NCBI GenBank assembly: GCA_036001465.1
Contig: DASYUH010000072.1
Location: 1-43,517, forward strand
DNA: 43,517 nt
Origin: Candidatus Polarisedimenticolia bacterium
Lineage (GTDB): Bacteria > Acidobacteriota > Polarisedimenticolia > Gp22-AA2
Direction: 5' to 3'
Shown: positions 9,784 to 19,400 of the stretch, in pieces
How the letters are laid out: the number at the start of each line of letters is the position of its first letter
Position numbering within the stretch: position 1 is the stretch's first letter
Translations under genes and position numbers: made by a program
Notes under the pieces: generated by a model
What the model saw: only the letters and a program-made list of their open reading frames with translations
Told to the model about the DNA's origin: nothing
Databases searched by the model: none

Positions 9784-10071
9784 TTAAGCAGGGAGGGCTA
9801 CATCGCGCGCCGGAGTGTGACGATGGGGAGAATCCGAGAATCCGGTGTCACCGAGGAAGTGGATCTTGATTGTGAGTGTGACGCCAGGCTGACCGCGGAT
9901 GACAGTCATCGGCGAAGCACAAGGTGATGACCTTGGCCACCGCAGTCGTGGCTCGAAGCGGGGCGCGCGGACCATTGGCCGGCGGCGATGCTAGACCTCG
10001 TCAGGGGTCGCGCCCCGGAGCCACGTGTGAGGTCGGCGGCCGTTGTACCATTTGAAGTACGGTTGTGAAGC
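9784..10071 (-). pseudogene. Remnant of integrase-core transposase (C-terminal end)
   Basis: On the complement, from 10059, the frame reads Y-F-K-W-Y-N-G-R-R-P-H-T-W-L-R-G-A-T-P-D-E-V, the well-known end of an integrase-core (DDE) transposase domain. It is followed by a TAG at 9991-9993 and then, in the same frame, H-R-R-R-P, P-R-F-E-P-R-L-R-W-P-R-S-S-P-C-A and V-I-R-G-Q-P-G-V, the usual tail of this family. A second in-frame stop lies just upstream of the Y-F-K-W-Y segment. The catalytic domain itself is absent. This is a decayed, inactive copy marking an old insertion next to the JAB/TonB_C gene pair. Confidence 0.65.
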
Positions 10072-10268
10072 GGACCCCGACTACAAAGGGAATGAGGGAC
10101 GATACCTCGGATCCTCGCGACAACGAATGCCGTGCATCCGTAACGGCCGTCGCAACCGGAACGCAGCGGGCGTCTTCACACTTCCGCCCATCGCCAGCCG
10201 GCGCTGACTCCGGCACGCGCTCCGGCGAGCCGCCGGGGGCTCGGCGCTGAAGAGTGGCTGGAAGAGCA

Positions 10269-10778
10269 TCACTTCTCCACCGGCGCCGGCGAGTCGTGCA
10301 GGTGCACGACCTGCCAGCGGCCGTCGCGCTTGAAGAGGACGTCGGTCTCCTGGTGCCAGCTGGCGGTGGTCGTGCCGTCGGGGCGCAGCATCTTCGTGTA
10401 GATCCGGTAGGCGGCCACGGCGGCGTCGTTCTCCGGGGAGATGTGGAAGACGGGGTCGGCGGTCTTCACCTCGAGGATCTTGGTGCCGTCCGCGAGCTGC
10501 TTGGCCCAGTATTCCTTGTACTCCTTGATGTCGAGGCGCCCCTCCTCCCAGTACTGCGTCATGTCGTCGGCGTAGAAGGGCCAGTAGGCCTTCATGTCGT
10601 TCGATTGGTAGGCGGCGTTGAACCGATCGGTGAAATCGCGCACCTCGGCGAGCACCGCGCCGCGCCCGCCGGTCGCGGCGGCGGCCAGAGAGAGCAGGCC
10701 GGCCAGCGCCAGGGTGCAAGAAACCACTCCCGCCTTGCGGCGAGGCATGATGCCGTCGGGATTCGACTGTTCGCGCAT
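10269..10778 (-). CDS. SnoaL/DUF4440-like secreted protein (NTF2 fold)
   Basis: 169 residues from ATG 10778 (complement), preceded by GGAGGAGGAC at the right distance; a longer reading to 10880 would run into the start of the divergent aminotransferase gene. Residues 11-35 look like a signal peptide (A-G-V-V-S-C-T-L-A-L-A-G-L-L). The rest follows the NTF2-like pattern: F-T-D-R-F-N-A-A-Y-Q-S-N-D-M-K-A-Y-W-P-F-Y-A-D-D, then T-D-V-L-F-K-R-D-G-R-W-Q-V-V-H-L-H-D-S. Such proteins are isomerase-like or of unknown function. The N-terminus has an alternative ATG 11 residues later. Divergent from the aminotransferase, with a shared 76-base gap. Confidence 0.75.
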   Translation of the reverse strand: MREQSNPDGIMPRRKAGVVSCTLALAGLLSLAAAATGGRGAVLAEVRDFTDRFNAAYQSNDMKAYWPFYADDMTQYWEEGRLDIKEYKEYWAKQLADGTKILEVKTADPVFHISPENDAAVAAYRIYTKMLRPDGTTTASWHQETDVLFKRDGRWQVVHLHDSPAPVEK

Positions 10779-10854
10779 CGACTGTCCTCCTCCAGTATGG
10801 GCTGGGATGCTAGCATGGCGGCCGCTTTGATAGAATGGCCGCCACGAGGGACTC

Positions 10855-12177
10855 ATGCCGGATCGTGAAACCGGGATCAAGCCCGCGGCGGGAGCGGTGG
10901 CCGCGAGCGCGGCCGAGAAACACCGCCGCTATCTGTTCCCCTGCGCCACGACCTACTACGAGCAGCCGCTGACGCTGGTGCGCGGCGAGGGGATGCACGT
11001 CTGGGACGACGCCGGACGGAAATACCTCGACTGCTTCGGCGGCGTGCTCACGGTCAGCGTGGGCCACTGCCATCCCGAGGTGACGGACGCGATCGTGCGC
11101 CAGGTGCAGACCCTGGTGCACACGTCGACGCTCTACGCCAACCCGCCGCTGTCCGACCTGGCGGAGGCGCTGGCGCGGATCCTCCCGGGGGACCTCGACC
11201 GGGTGTTCCTGACCAACTCGGGGACCGAGGCGGACGAGACGGCGGTCCTCCTGGCGCGCGTCCACACCGGCCTCCAGGACGTGATCGTCCTGCGCTACGG
11301 CTACTCCGGCCGGTCGATGATGGCGATGGCCGCGTCGGGGCAGGCGCCGTGGAAGCAGGCCGGCAATCCGACGCCGGGGTTCGTGCACGCCGTGGCCCCG
11401 TACTGCTACCGCTGCCCGCTGAAGCTGACCTACCCGTCGTGCGAGGTCGCCTGCGCCCGGGACGTCGAGGAAGTCATCCAGACGGCCACCTCGGGGCGGG
11501 TCGCCGGGATCCTGGCCGAGGTGATCATCGGCTCGGGCGGGTTCATCGTGCCGCCGAAGGAATACTTCCAGATCGTCGCCGACATCGTGCGCCGCGCCGG
11601 CGGCCTGTTCATCGCCGACGAGGTGCAGACCGGCTGGGGGCGGACCGGGACGATGTTCGGCATCGAGCATTACGGCGTCGTGCCGGACGTGATGACCTTC
11701 GCCAAGGGGATGGCGAACGGGTCGCCGATCGGCTGCACCGCCACGACCGACGCGATCGCCTCGTCGCTCAAGCCCCTGTCCTTCTCGACCTTTGGCGGCA
11801 ACCCGGTGACGTCGGCGGCGGCCCTCGCCACGCTGCGCGTGATCCAGAAGCAGAAGCTCGCCGACAACGCGCGCGTCCTGGGGGAGCGGCTGCAGGCGGG
11901 GCTGCGCGGGCTGCAGCGCCGCTACCCGGTCATCGGCGACGTGCGGGGGCTGGGGCTGATGCAGGCGTGCGAGCTCGTCAAGGGAGACAAGTCGCCCGAT
12001 CCGAGGTCCACGGCCCTCGTCCTCGAGGGGACACGCCGCCGCGGCGTTCTCGTCGGCAAAGGGGGGCTGTGGGGGAACGTCCTGCGCCTCGCGCCCCCCC
12101 TGACGGTGAGCGAGGCCCAGATCGACGAGCTCGTCGCCGCTCTCGACGCGTCGTTCGCCGAGCTGCCCCAGGCGTAA
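10855..12177 (+). CDS. Class III PLP-dependent aminotransferase (AGXT2-like)
   Basis: 440 aa, standard for the family. Landmarks: the N-terminal V-W-D-D-A-G-R-K-Y-L-D-C-F-G-G, T-N-S-G-T-E-A-D-E, F-I-A-D-E-V-Q-T-G-W-G-R-T-G with the PLP-ring Asp, and the Schiff-base Lys284 in T-F-A-K-G-M-A-N-G-S-P-I-G. The closest style is alanine-glyoxylate/beta-aminoisobutyrate-pyruvate aminotransferase (AGXT2), which would yield methylmalonate or malonate semialdehyde from beta-amino acids; 4-aminobutyrate aminotransferase remains possible. GAGGG lies 4 bases before the ATG, and TAGAAT at 10831-10836 is a plausible -10. A Cys-rich insert (Y-C-Y-R-C-P ... S-C-E-V-A-C) around residues 183-199 fits AGXT2 relatives. 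The next gene downstream is an MFS transporter. Confidence 0.85.
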   Translation: MPDRETGIKPAAGAVAASAAEKHRRYLFPCATTYYEQPLTLVRGEGMHVWDDAGRKYLDCFGGVLTVSVGHCHPEVTDAIVRQVQTLVHTSTLYANPPLSDLAEALARILPGDLDRVFLTNSGTEADETAVLLARVHTGLQDVIVLRYGYSGRSMMAMAASGQAPWKQAGNPTPGFVHAVAPYCYRCPLKLTYPSCEVACARDVEEVIQTATSGRVAGILAEVIIGSGGFIVPPKEYFQIVADIVRRAGGLFIADEVQTGWGRTGTMFGIEHYGVVPDVMTFAKGMANGSPIGCTATTDAIASSLKPLSFSTFGGNPVTSAAALATLRVIQKQKLADNARVLGERLQAGLRGLQRRYPVIGDVRGLGLMQACELVKGDKSPDPRSTALVLEGTRRRGVLVGKGGLWGNVLRLAPPLTVSEAQIDELVAALDASFAELPQA

Positions 12178-12192
12178 ATCCGACAACATCCC

Positions 12193-12223
12193 AGGAGCCG
12201 GCCCCATACTCGGACAGGCTCCT
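12193..12223. repeat. Copy 2 of dispersed repeat, imperfect palindrome
   Basis: AGGAGCC (12193-12199) pairs with GGCTCCT (12217-12223) around a 17-base middle with partial further pairing. The left part plus ACTCGGAC matches 4815-4838. Located between the aminotransferase stop and the MFS gene, so it could also act as a weak terminator. Confidence 0.45.
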
Positions 12224-12243
12224 GAGCGTTCACGGGGGACTCC

Positions 12244-13467
12244 ATGTCTTTGGACGGCAGGATGCCCGTGGCGAGCGAGCCGGGATCGCCTCCTCCCGCC
12301 ATCGCGGCGCCGGCCGGCGTCCCGGTCCTCGGCGGGGCGGCGTCGGCGATCGCGCTGGCCCTCACCATGTTCGTCGAGGCGGTCGGCTACGGCATGGTCG
12401 CGCCGACGCTGCCGTTCCTGGCGCGCACCGCCGGCGCGGGCGAGGCGCAGATCGGCTTCCTGGTCGGGCTCTATGCCGCCGTCGGGCTCCTCGTCGGCAT
12501 CCCGTTCAGCACGCTCGCCAGCCGCTACGGCCGCCGGGTCCTCGTCCTGATCGGGCTCGGCTGCCTCACCGTGGCGTCGCTCGGCTTCGTGGTGGCGCCG
12601 ACGTACCTCTGGCTGGTGGTCGCGCGCTTCGCGCAGGGGCTCGGGGCCAGCGCCATCTGGGTCGGGGCCCTGACGATCGCGGCGGACCTCACGCCCGACG
12701 CCTCGATGGGACGGTCGCTCGCATGGATCACCGGATCCTGGTCGCTCGGGTTCGTCGTCGGCCCCGCTCTCGGCGGCGTCGGCAGCGTCCGGTTTCCGTT
12801 CCTGGCGTACGCCGTCCTGTCGGGCGTGGCCCTGCTCGTCGGCTTCGTCGCGCTGCCCGAGACCGGCCGCCCCGGCGTGCGCACGAGCCTCGCGGGGATC
12901 CTCCGCATTCTCAAGTATCCCGCCGTCCTGGGGTCGGCGGTGGCGACCTTCGCCCTGTCGTTCTTCTACGGCGCCTTCGAGGCGTTCATGCCGCTGCTCG
13001 CGGACGATCTCCACGTCAAGCGGATCGGCATCGGCTTCCTGTTCGCCATCGCCGGCCTGCCGAGCATCATCCTGCCCCGCGTGACCGGCCAGATCGCCGA
13101 CCGCATCGGGGACACCCGGCTCATCCTCGGCGGGCTGCTCTACTCCGCGGCGCTCTGCGCCCTCTTCCTGCCGATGGTCGGGGCTCTCCCTCTCTGGGTC
13201 GTGTTCTTCCTGTCCGGCCTGGTGGAGGTCCTGATCTACGTCCCCGCCGTCGCCCTCCTGAACCGCGGCATGGACCGGGACGAGCGCGTGTACGCCACGG
13301 GATCCCACAGCTACGCCTTCTCCCTCGGCTTCTTCCTCGGTCCGCTCGCCGGTGGAGCCCTGATGCCGCACGGCGGCTATGCGCTCCTCTTCGCCGCGCT
13401 CACCGCCGTCATGATCGCCGCCATCGTCTGCCTCTTCCGCCTGCGCGCCCGGATCGAATCGGCCTGA
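12244..13467 (+). CDS. MFS transporter (DHA1-like, 12 TM)
   Basis: 407 aa, mostly hydrophobic and consistent with 12 membrane helices. The motif A family signature between helices 2 and 3 is recognisable as S-R-Y-G-R-R-V-L, and the segment G-P-A-L-G-G on helix 5 fits drug:H+ antiporter-type members. The N-terminus has a Pro/Ala-rich tail of about 30 residues before the first helix. GGGGGA lies 5 bases before the ATG. It starts 66 bases after the aminotransferase, separated by an imperfect palindrome. The substrate is unknown; sugar or small-molecule efflux are the usual possibilities. Confidence 0.85.
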   Translation: MSLDGRMPVASEPGSPPPAIAAPAGVPVLGGAASAIALALTMFVEAVGYGMVAPTLPFLARTAGAGEAQIGFLVGLYAAVGLLVGIPFSTLASRYGRRVLVLIGLGCLTVASLGFVVAPTYLWLVVARFAQGLGASAIWVGALTIAADLTPDASMGRSLAWITGSWSLGFVVGPALGGVGSVRFPFLAYAVLSGVALLVGFVALPETGRPGVRTSLAGILRILKYPAVLGSAVATFALSFFYGAFEAFMPLLADDLHVKRIGIGFLFAIAGLPSIILPRVTGQIADRIGDTRLILGGLLYSAALCALFLPMVGALPLWVVFFLSGLVEVLIYVPAVALLNRGMDRDERVYATGSHSYAFSLGFFLGPLAGGALMPHGGYALLFAALTAVMIAAIVCLFRLRARIESA

Positions 13468-13513
13468 AATTCTTGCCAAGATCGCTCCCGGACGCTAACT
13501 TGGTCGGCGTAAG

Positions 13514-14935
13514 ATGGCGAGCGTGAAGGACAACAACCGGAAGAACGATGGCGAGAAGACCGCGGAGACGTCCGTCGCGGTCGAGACGCCGAAGGACGTC
13601 ACGGCCCCCGAGGCGAAAGAGGCGCCGAAGGAGGCACCCAAAGAGGCGCCGAAGCCTCCCACCCGCTTCCTCTTCATCTCGAAGTTCGCCCTCATCCACG
13701 ATCTTGCCTGGCAGATCCAGAAGGAAGGCTTCGAGGTGAAGTACCACATCATGTCGAAGGCCGACCGCGATGTCGGCGACGGGTTCGTCGAGAAGGTCGA
13801 TCGCTGGGAGGACTACAAGGACTGGGCCGACGTCATCGTGTTCGACGACTGCGAGTTCGGCTCCCTGGTCGAGAAGCTGCGCAAGGAGGGGAAGGCGGTC
13901 ATCGGGGGCAACTCCTACACCGACCGGCTGGAGATGGACCGCGACTTCGGCCAGGAGGAGATGAAGGCGTCCGGCATGACGACCCTGCCGCGCTGGGAAT
14001 TCACCTCCTTCGACGACGCCATCGCCTTCGTCAAGGAGAACCCCGGCCGCTACGTCGTGAAGCCGAGCGGCCGCGCCCAGAACGAGAAGGTGCTGTCGTT
14101 CGTCGGCCAGGAGGAGGACGGCCTCGACGTCCTGTCGATGCTCGAGCATTACAAGAAGGGCTGGGCCTCGAAGATCAAGGTGTTCCAGCTGCAGAAGTTC
14201 GCCAACGGGGTCGAGGTGGCGGTCGGCGCCTTCTTCAACGGCACCGACTTCATCATGCCGGTGTTCATCAACTTCGAGCACAAGCGGATGTTCAACGACG
14301 AGATCGGCCCGCAGACCGGCGAGATGGGGACCGCCGGCTTCTGGTTCGGCTCCAGCCAGCTGTTCAACCAGACGCTGGCCAAGATGAAGGACCGCCTGGC
14401 CGCGGCCGGCTACGCCGGCTACATCGACATCAACTGCATCGTGAACTCGCGCGGCATCTACCCGCTCGAGCTGACCTGCCGCTTCGGCTACCCGACCATC
14501 AATCTGCAGATCGAGGGCGTCCTGTCCAAATGGGGCGATTTCCTTCCCGCCGTGGCGCGCGGCGAGCCGTTCAACCTGCGCACCAGCCGCGGCTTCCAGA
14601 TCTGCGTCGTCATCGCCGTGCCGCCCTTCCCGTTCATCGACCCCGACGCCTTCCGCAAGTTCTCGGAGGACGCCGTCGTCCTGTTCAAGAAGCCGATGGC
14701 CGAGGGCCTGCACCCGGGCGACGTGCGCCTCGTCGACGGCGACTGGCGCCTGGCCGGAAACTCCGGCTACGCCATCGTGGTCACCGGATCGGGATCGACG
14801 ATGGACGATGCCCGCCGCGAGGCCTACAACCGGGTGAAGAACATCATGATCCCCAACATGTTCTACCGCACCGACATCGGCGAGCGATGGATCCGTGAAG
14901 GCGACCTCCTGCAGACCTGGGGATACCTCTCCTGA
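13514..14935 (+). CDS. ATP-grasp enzyme resembling phosphoribosylamine-glycine ligase
   Basis: 473 aa. Residues 1-46 form a low-complexity Lys/Glu/Ala/Pro tail with three K-E-A-P units. From residue 48 the protein has a PurD-like layout: an N-terminal Rossmann-like lobe (R-F-L-F-I-S-K-F-A-L-I-H-D-L-A), then A-V-I-G-G-N-S-Y-T-D-R-L-E-M-D-R-D-F-G, the ATP-grasp Lys183 in Y-V-V-K-P-S-G-R, and the metal-binding end Y-P-L-E-L-T-C-R-F-G-Y-P-T. It lacks the usual genomic context of purine synthesis and the P-loop is not the classic G-K-G. It may therefore ligate another amine or carboxylate; this is inference. It sits between two MFS-type transporters, which hints at a pathway whose product is exported or imported. 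Confidence 0.6.
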   Translation: MASVKDNNRKNDGEKTAETSVAVETPKDVTAPEAKEAPKEAPKEAPKPPTRFLFISKFALIHDLAWQIQKEGFEVKYHIMSKADRDVGDGFVEKVDRWEDYKDWADVIVFDDCEFGSLVEKLRKEGKAVIGGNSYTDRLEMDRDFGQEEMKASGMTTLPRWEFTSFDDAIAFVKENPGRYVVKPSGRAQNEKVLSFVGQEEDGLDVLSMLEHYKKGWASKIKVFQLQKFANGVEVAVGAFFNGTDFIMPVFINFEHKRMFNDEIGPQTGEMGTAGFWFGSSQLFNQTLAKMKDRLAAAGYAGYIDINCIVNSRGIYPLELTCRFGYPTINLQIEGVLSKWGDFLPAVARGEPFNLRTSRGFQICVVIAVPPFPFIDPDAFRKFSEDAVVLFKKPMAEGLHPGDVRLVDGDWRLAGNSGYAIVVTGSGSTMDDARREAYNRVKNIMIPNMFYRTDIGERWIREGDLLQTWGYLS

Positions 14936-14995
14936 GGACACGCTCCTGACGCTGGGCTTGCCGGCCGGGCCCCCGTATCATTATTAGTAGCACCC

Positions 14996-15023
14996 TTGAC
15001 TTCCGTCGGCCGGTCACCATATT
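14996..15023 (+). promoter_or_regulatory. Probable promoter of the AmpG-like gene
   Basis: TTGACT (14996-15001) and CATATT (15018-15023) are 16 bases apart, and the AmpG-like start codon follows 35 bases later. Confidence 0.45.
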
Positions 15024-15057
15024 GAAATCGCGCCTTCTGGCCGGCCGTGAGGAGCGG

Positions 15058-16308
15058 ATGACTCTTCGCAAGAAGCTGCTGTGGATCTCGGTCTTCTACT
15101 TCGCCCAGGGGATGCCGTTCGGCGTCGTCCTCGACGTCCTGCCGGTCTACTTCCGCCAGAACGGCGTGTCGCTGCGCGAGATCGGCATGATGGGCGCGCT
15201 CACCCTGCCGTGGACGATCAAGGTGCTGTGGGCCCCGCTCCTGGATCGCTTCGGCGAGCGCCGCACCTGGGTCACCATCTGCTGCCTCGCCATGGCGGTC
15301 GCCATGTTCAGCGTGCCGCTCCTCGATCCGTCGAACCCCGACCTCATCCTGTGGATGCTCCTGATCGCCTTCACGGTTTCCTCCGCCACGCAGGACGTCG
15401 CCATCGACGCCTTCGCCGTCGGCATCGCGGCCAAGGGGGAAGAGGGGGCGATCAACAGCATCCGCGCCGGGGTGTACCGCGTCGGCGTGCTCCTGTGCGG
15501 CGGCGTCACCATGTACCTGGTCGCCCCCCTCGGCTGGACCTGGGTCTTCCTCGGTCTGGCGCTCGCCTTCGTGGTCATGGCGATCGCGGCGCTCATGGCG
15601 CCGACCGTCGAGGTCGTCCACCAGCCCCCGCGCGAGTGGGCCAAAGGATTCCTGGCGTTCCTCAGCCGCCCCGGATCGGTCGCCATCTTCGCCTTCGTCC
15701 TGCTCTACCGGATGGACTTCGTCGCGGTCGGCCCGATGATCAAGCCGTTCTGGATCGACCGCGGCATGACCCCGGCCGAGATCGGCACCATCTCGACGAA
15801 CGCCGGCATGGCCCTCGGAATCTTCGGCGCCATCCTGGGCGGCCTGTTCACCTCCCGCTTCGGCATCTTCCACGGGCTGTGGTTCCTCGGCATCAGCCAG
15901 GCCCTGCCGAACCTCGGCTACGCGGCGGTCGCCCAGTTCAGCCTCGGGCGCCCGTATCTCTACGCGGTCTCGATGGCCGAGTCGTTCGGCGGCGGGCTCG
16001 CCACCGCCGCGTTCCTGTCGTTCCTGATGCGCATCTGCGACAAGCGCCAGGCCGCCACCCAGTACGCTCTATTGACCGCCCTGTACGCCCTTCCGCGTCC
16101 CCTCCTCGCCCCCATCGGCGGCCGGGTCGCCGACATCTGGGGCTACCCGACGTTCTTCTTCCTGACCTTCCTGCTGGCGGTGCCGGCCTATGCGCTCCTG
16201 CCGTGGGTGTACCGCTGGATCGGCCCGAACGGGCGGCGGCGGCCGGAAGGGGCCGAAGAGCCCGCGGACGCGGTTCCCGACCGGTCCCTCTCGCCGGCCG
16301 CGCGCTAG
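15058..16308 (+). CDS. AmpG-like MFS permease
   Basis: 416 aa from ATG 15058, which has GAGGAG five bases before it; a TTG further upstream gives a 12-residue longer version but overlaps the promoter. The protein is a 12-helix transporter. Y-F-A-Q-G-M-P-F-G, then P-W-T-I-K-V-L-W-A-P-L-L-D-R-F-G, and A-T-Q-D-V-A-I-D-A-F follow the AmpG/PAT family pattern. AmpG in Gram-negative bacteria imports muropeptides for cell-wall recycling; other members move acetyl-CoA or siderophores, so the substrate is not certain. The C-terminal tail is Arg/Pro-rich and variable. Confidence 0.75.
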   Translation: MTLRKKLLWISVFYFAQGMPFGVVLDVLPVYFRQNGVSLREIGMMGALTLPWTIKVLWAPLLDRFGERRTWVTICCLAMAVAMFSVPLLDPSNPDLILWMLLIAFTVSSATQDVAIDAFAVGIAAKGEEGAINSIRAGVYRVGVLLCGGVTMYLVAPLGWTWVFLGLALAFVVMAIAALMAPTVEVVHQPPREWAKGFLAFLSRPGSVAIFAFVLLYRMDFVAVGPMIKPFWIDRGMTPAEIGTISTNAGMALGIFGAILGGLFTSRFGIFHGLWFLGISQALPNLGYAAVAQFSLGRPYLYAVSMAESFGGGLATAAFLSFLMRICDKRQAATQYALLTALYALPRPLLAPIGGRVADIWGYPTFFFLTFLLAVPAYALLPWVYRWIGPNGRRRPEGAEEPADAVPDRSLSPAAR

Positions 16309-16331
16309 ATCCCGCGTCCCCCTCATAGGTC

Positions 16332-16359
16332 TTGACCCCCCGCCGAACCGGGGTATATT
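16332..16359 (+). promoter_or_regulatory. Promoter of the giant repeat protein
   Basis: TTGACC (16332-16337), a 16-base spacer, and TATATT (16354-16359) give a good sigma-70 match. The predicted start site near 16366 leaves a leader of about 72 bases before ATG 16438. Confidence 0.6.
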
Positions 16360-16437
16360 CCCGCTGCACCTTGCACTGAACGTCCCGTAGTCGTGCGCAC
16401 GAACGCCTGTCTGCTCCAGTCCGTCCGGGGGGAGAAC

Positions 16438-19400
16438 ATGCACTCGCGCCATCCGGTGCTCACGGGGATCCTCCTGTCGGCCTGGGCCTGGATGCCCGTC
16501 GTAGCGCAGCCGGTCTTCCCGGACCCCGTCCTGACGGTGCCGGTCCCCTCGGACGCGGTGGTGGCGGATTTCGACTTGGACGGGCACCTCGACCTGGCGG
16601 CGGCGAGCTTCAGCGACGCGGGAGTCACGGTCTTCCTCGGGCGGGGAGACGGGACCGTGGGCCCGCCACGGATCTTCCCCGCGCTGCCGGGCGCCCTGTC
16701 CCTCACGGCGGCCGACCTCAACCACGACGCGCGGCCCGACCTTCTGATCGTCAGCGACCCGGAGGACGGGAGCCACCCGCCGGAGGTCTCCCTGCTGCTC
16801 GGGAACGGCGACGGCACGTTCGCTGCGGAAGTCGTGCTGCCCGCGGGATTGTTCCAGCGGGCGGTCGCGGTCGCCGACTTCAACGAAGACGGACATCCGG
16901 ATCTGACGATCCTCGACGGGTGCTACGCGGCGGGACCCGGGTGCCCCGAGGAGGGGGGAGCGGTGTCGTTCCTGCCCGGCCACGGCGACGGCACGTTCGG
17001 CGCCGAGACGCGGTATCGCGCCGGGCACGAGCCGCTGGCGATCGTGACGGCCGATTTCGACGCGGACGGGCACCAGGACCTTCTGGTCGCGAACAGCACG
17101 CCGGACGGGGCCGGTGTCCAGGGACCTCTGGCGCTCCTGCGGGGCCGCGGCGACGGCTCGTTCGACGCGGAGGCGCGTGTCGGGGCGCCGTCCGACGTCG
17201 CCCGCCTGGCGGCCGTTGGGGATCTCGACCGCGATGGGCTGCCCGACGTGGCCGCCATCGGGGGAGGGAGCTTCGCCAGGATCTTCCTGAACCGGGGCGG
17301 CGGGACGTTCGTCGAGAGCAGCCTCCCGACGGGGGGATCGACCACCGACCTGGCGATCGGCGACTTCGATCACGACCTCTACACCGATGTCCTGGTCGCG
17401 GGAAGGACGCCGGACAGGATCTCCTTCTTCCCGGGAAACGGCAACGGGACGTTCGGCCTCAGGGTGGTCTCGCTGGCCGGGAACGGCCCCACCTGCCTGG
17501 CGCCGGGCGATCTCGGCGGCGATGGCCGGACCGACCTGGTGGTGTGCCGGGCCTCCGCGGATGCCGTGGCTCTCCTGGCAGGGAACGGGAACGGCACGTT
17601 CGGAGTTCCCGCCCGCCCGCTCGAGTCCCTGGGTCACTGGGAGACCGCCCTGACCGATTTCAATGGGGACGGCCGCCAGGACCTCATCGTGTCGAACGGG
17701 AGCCCAACCTACGATTTGTACGGCGATCTCTCCGTCCTCGACGGCCGCGGCGACGGGACGTTCGGCCCGGAGATCCACATCGCGACGGGACCGGTCCGCG
17801 CGCCCCTGCGCGCGGCGGACTTCAATCTCGACGGGGCGGTCGATCTGGCGGTCGGGAACTGGGACACCAGCGAGATCTCGCTGCTGCTGGGACGCGGGGA
17901 CGGCGGCCACTTTCCGGAGAGGCGCTACGCCATAGGCTTCAATCCGAGCCAGCTGTCCGTGGGGGACCTGGACGGCAACGGCATTCCCGATATCGTGACC
18001 GTGAATCAGGGACGGAACTTCCCGCCCCGCCTCCCGAGGGACGTCTCGGTCCTCCTGGGGAGGGGGGACGGGTCGTTCTTCCCCGAGGTGCGGACCAATG
18101 CCGTCCCCTTCCCGACGATGTCGGTGATCGCCGATTTCAACCGCGATGGACGGGGCGACCTGGCGATCACCAGCGAGGAATCCCAGGTCGACGGTGTCGA
18201 CGGCAAGGTCTACATCCTCCTCGGACGCGGTGACGGCCATTTCGATCCGGGTCCCGTTCTGGAATCCGGCGAAGGGGTGTTCGAGGTGGTCGCGGGCGAT
18301 TTCAATGCCGACGGACATGACGATCTCGCCGCGAACAATCGCGGCGGCCTCGGCGGGGGCGGCTCGCCAGGAGATGTGTCGATCTTCCTCGGCCTCGGGG
18401 ACGGGAGCTTCGCGACCACCCCGCATGTGCCGACCCCCGGCGCCCCCATCTACCTCGCCACCGCCGATTTCGACCTGGACGGCCGTCTCGACCTGGTCGC
18501 CTCCGAGTCGACGGGGGATGCGTCCGTCCTGATGGGGCACGGGGACGGCACCTTCGCTCCTGCGGCGCGCTTCCTGATCAAGGAGGTGCCCGAGGACGTC
18601 GCCGCCGCCGATTTGAACGGCGACGGCGCGCCGGACATCGTGGCGCAGGTCGGCAACTCGATCGTCGTCCTGCTCAATCGCACTCCGATCGACCGGGATC
18701 AAGACGGACTGGAGGACAGGGATGACAATTGTCCCACGGCTCCCAACCCCGGCCAGGAAGACGCCGACCAGGACGGCGTGGGGGACGCGTGCGACGGCTG
18801 CCCGGGCGTGCCCGATCCGTACCAGGAAGATTCCGATCGGGACGGGATCGGGGACGCCTGCGATTCCTGCGTCGATCGGGACGGCGACGGCGCCGGCGAT
18901 CCGGGATACCCGGGGAACACCTGCCCGACCGACAACTGTCCGCAGGCGGCGAACCCGTCGCAGACCGATTCGGATGGCGACGGGCCGGGCGACGCCTGCG
19001 ACGACTGCCCGCTGGCGTTCAACCCTTCGCAGGCGGACGCCGACCACGACGGAACGGGGGACACCTGTGATGCCTGCACCGACCGCGACCTGGACGGCTT
19101 CGGCGACCCGGGGTTCCCGGCGAGCCTCTGCGCCCCGGACAACTGTCCGGCCGCGGCCAATCCCGCGCAGGAGGACGCCGACGGCGACGGGCTGGGGGAT
19201 CTCTGCGACGCCTGCACCGACCGGGACGGCGACGGCGTCGGCGATCCCGGCCGCCCCCTCGACACCTGCGGAATCGACAACTGTCCCGCCACGGCCAATC
19301 CGGACCAGGCGGACGGCAACCGGGATGGCTCCGGCGACGCCTGCCAGCCGACCCTCGTTCTCGCGGGCGTCCGCGAGGACGGAGGCGAGACGCTCGAGGT

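Noticed and set aside
9658-9927. An 89-codon plus-strand frame
   Set aside because: It overlaps the clearly recognisable transposase remnant on the other strand and has no motif or ribosome-binding site.
10810-13479. Long minus-strand open frame opposite the aminotransferase and MFS genes
   Set aside because: Low-complexity Arg/Gly/Asp/Glu-rich translation without motifs; the plus strand has clear families.
13560-13670. Repeated Lys-Glu-Ala-Pro coding units as a regulatory DNA repeat
   Set aside because: Just a short low-complexity tail of the ATP-grasp protein with three in-frame units.
16540-19350. Regularly spaced short repeats that could suggest a CRISPR array
   Set aside because: Spacing varies, the repeats are in frame within one gene and encode VCBS and TSP3 motifs.
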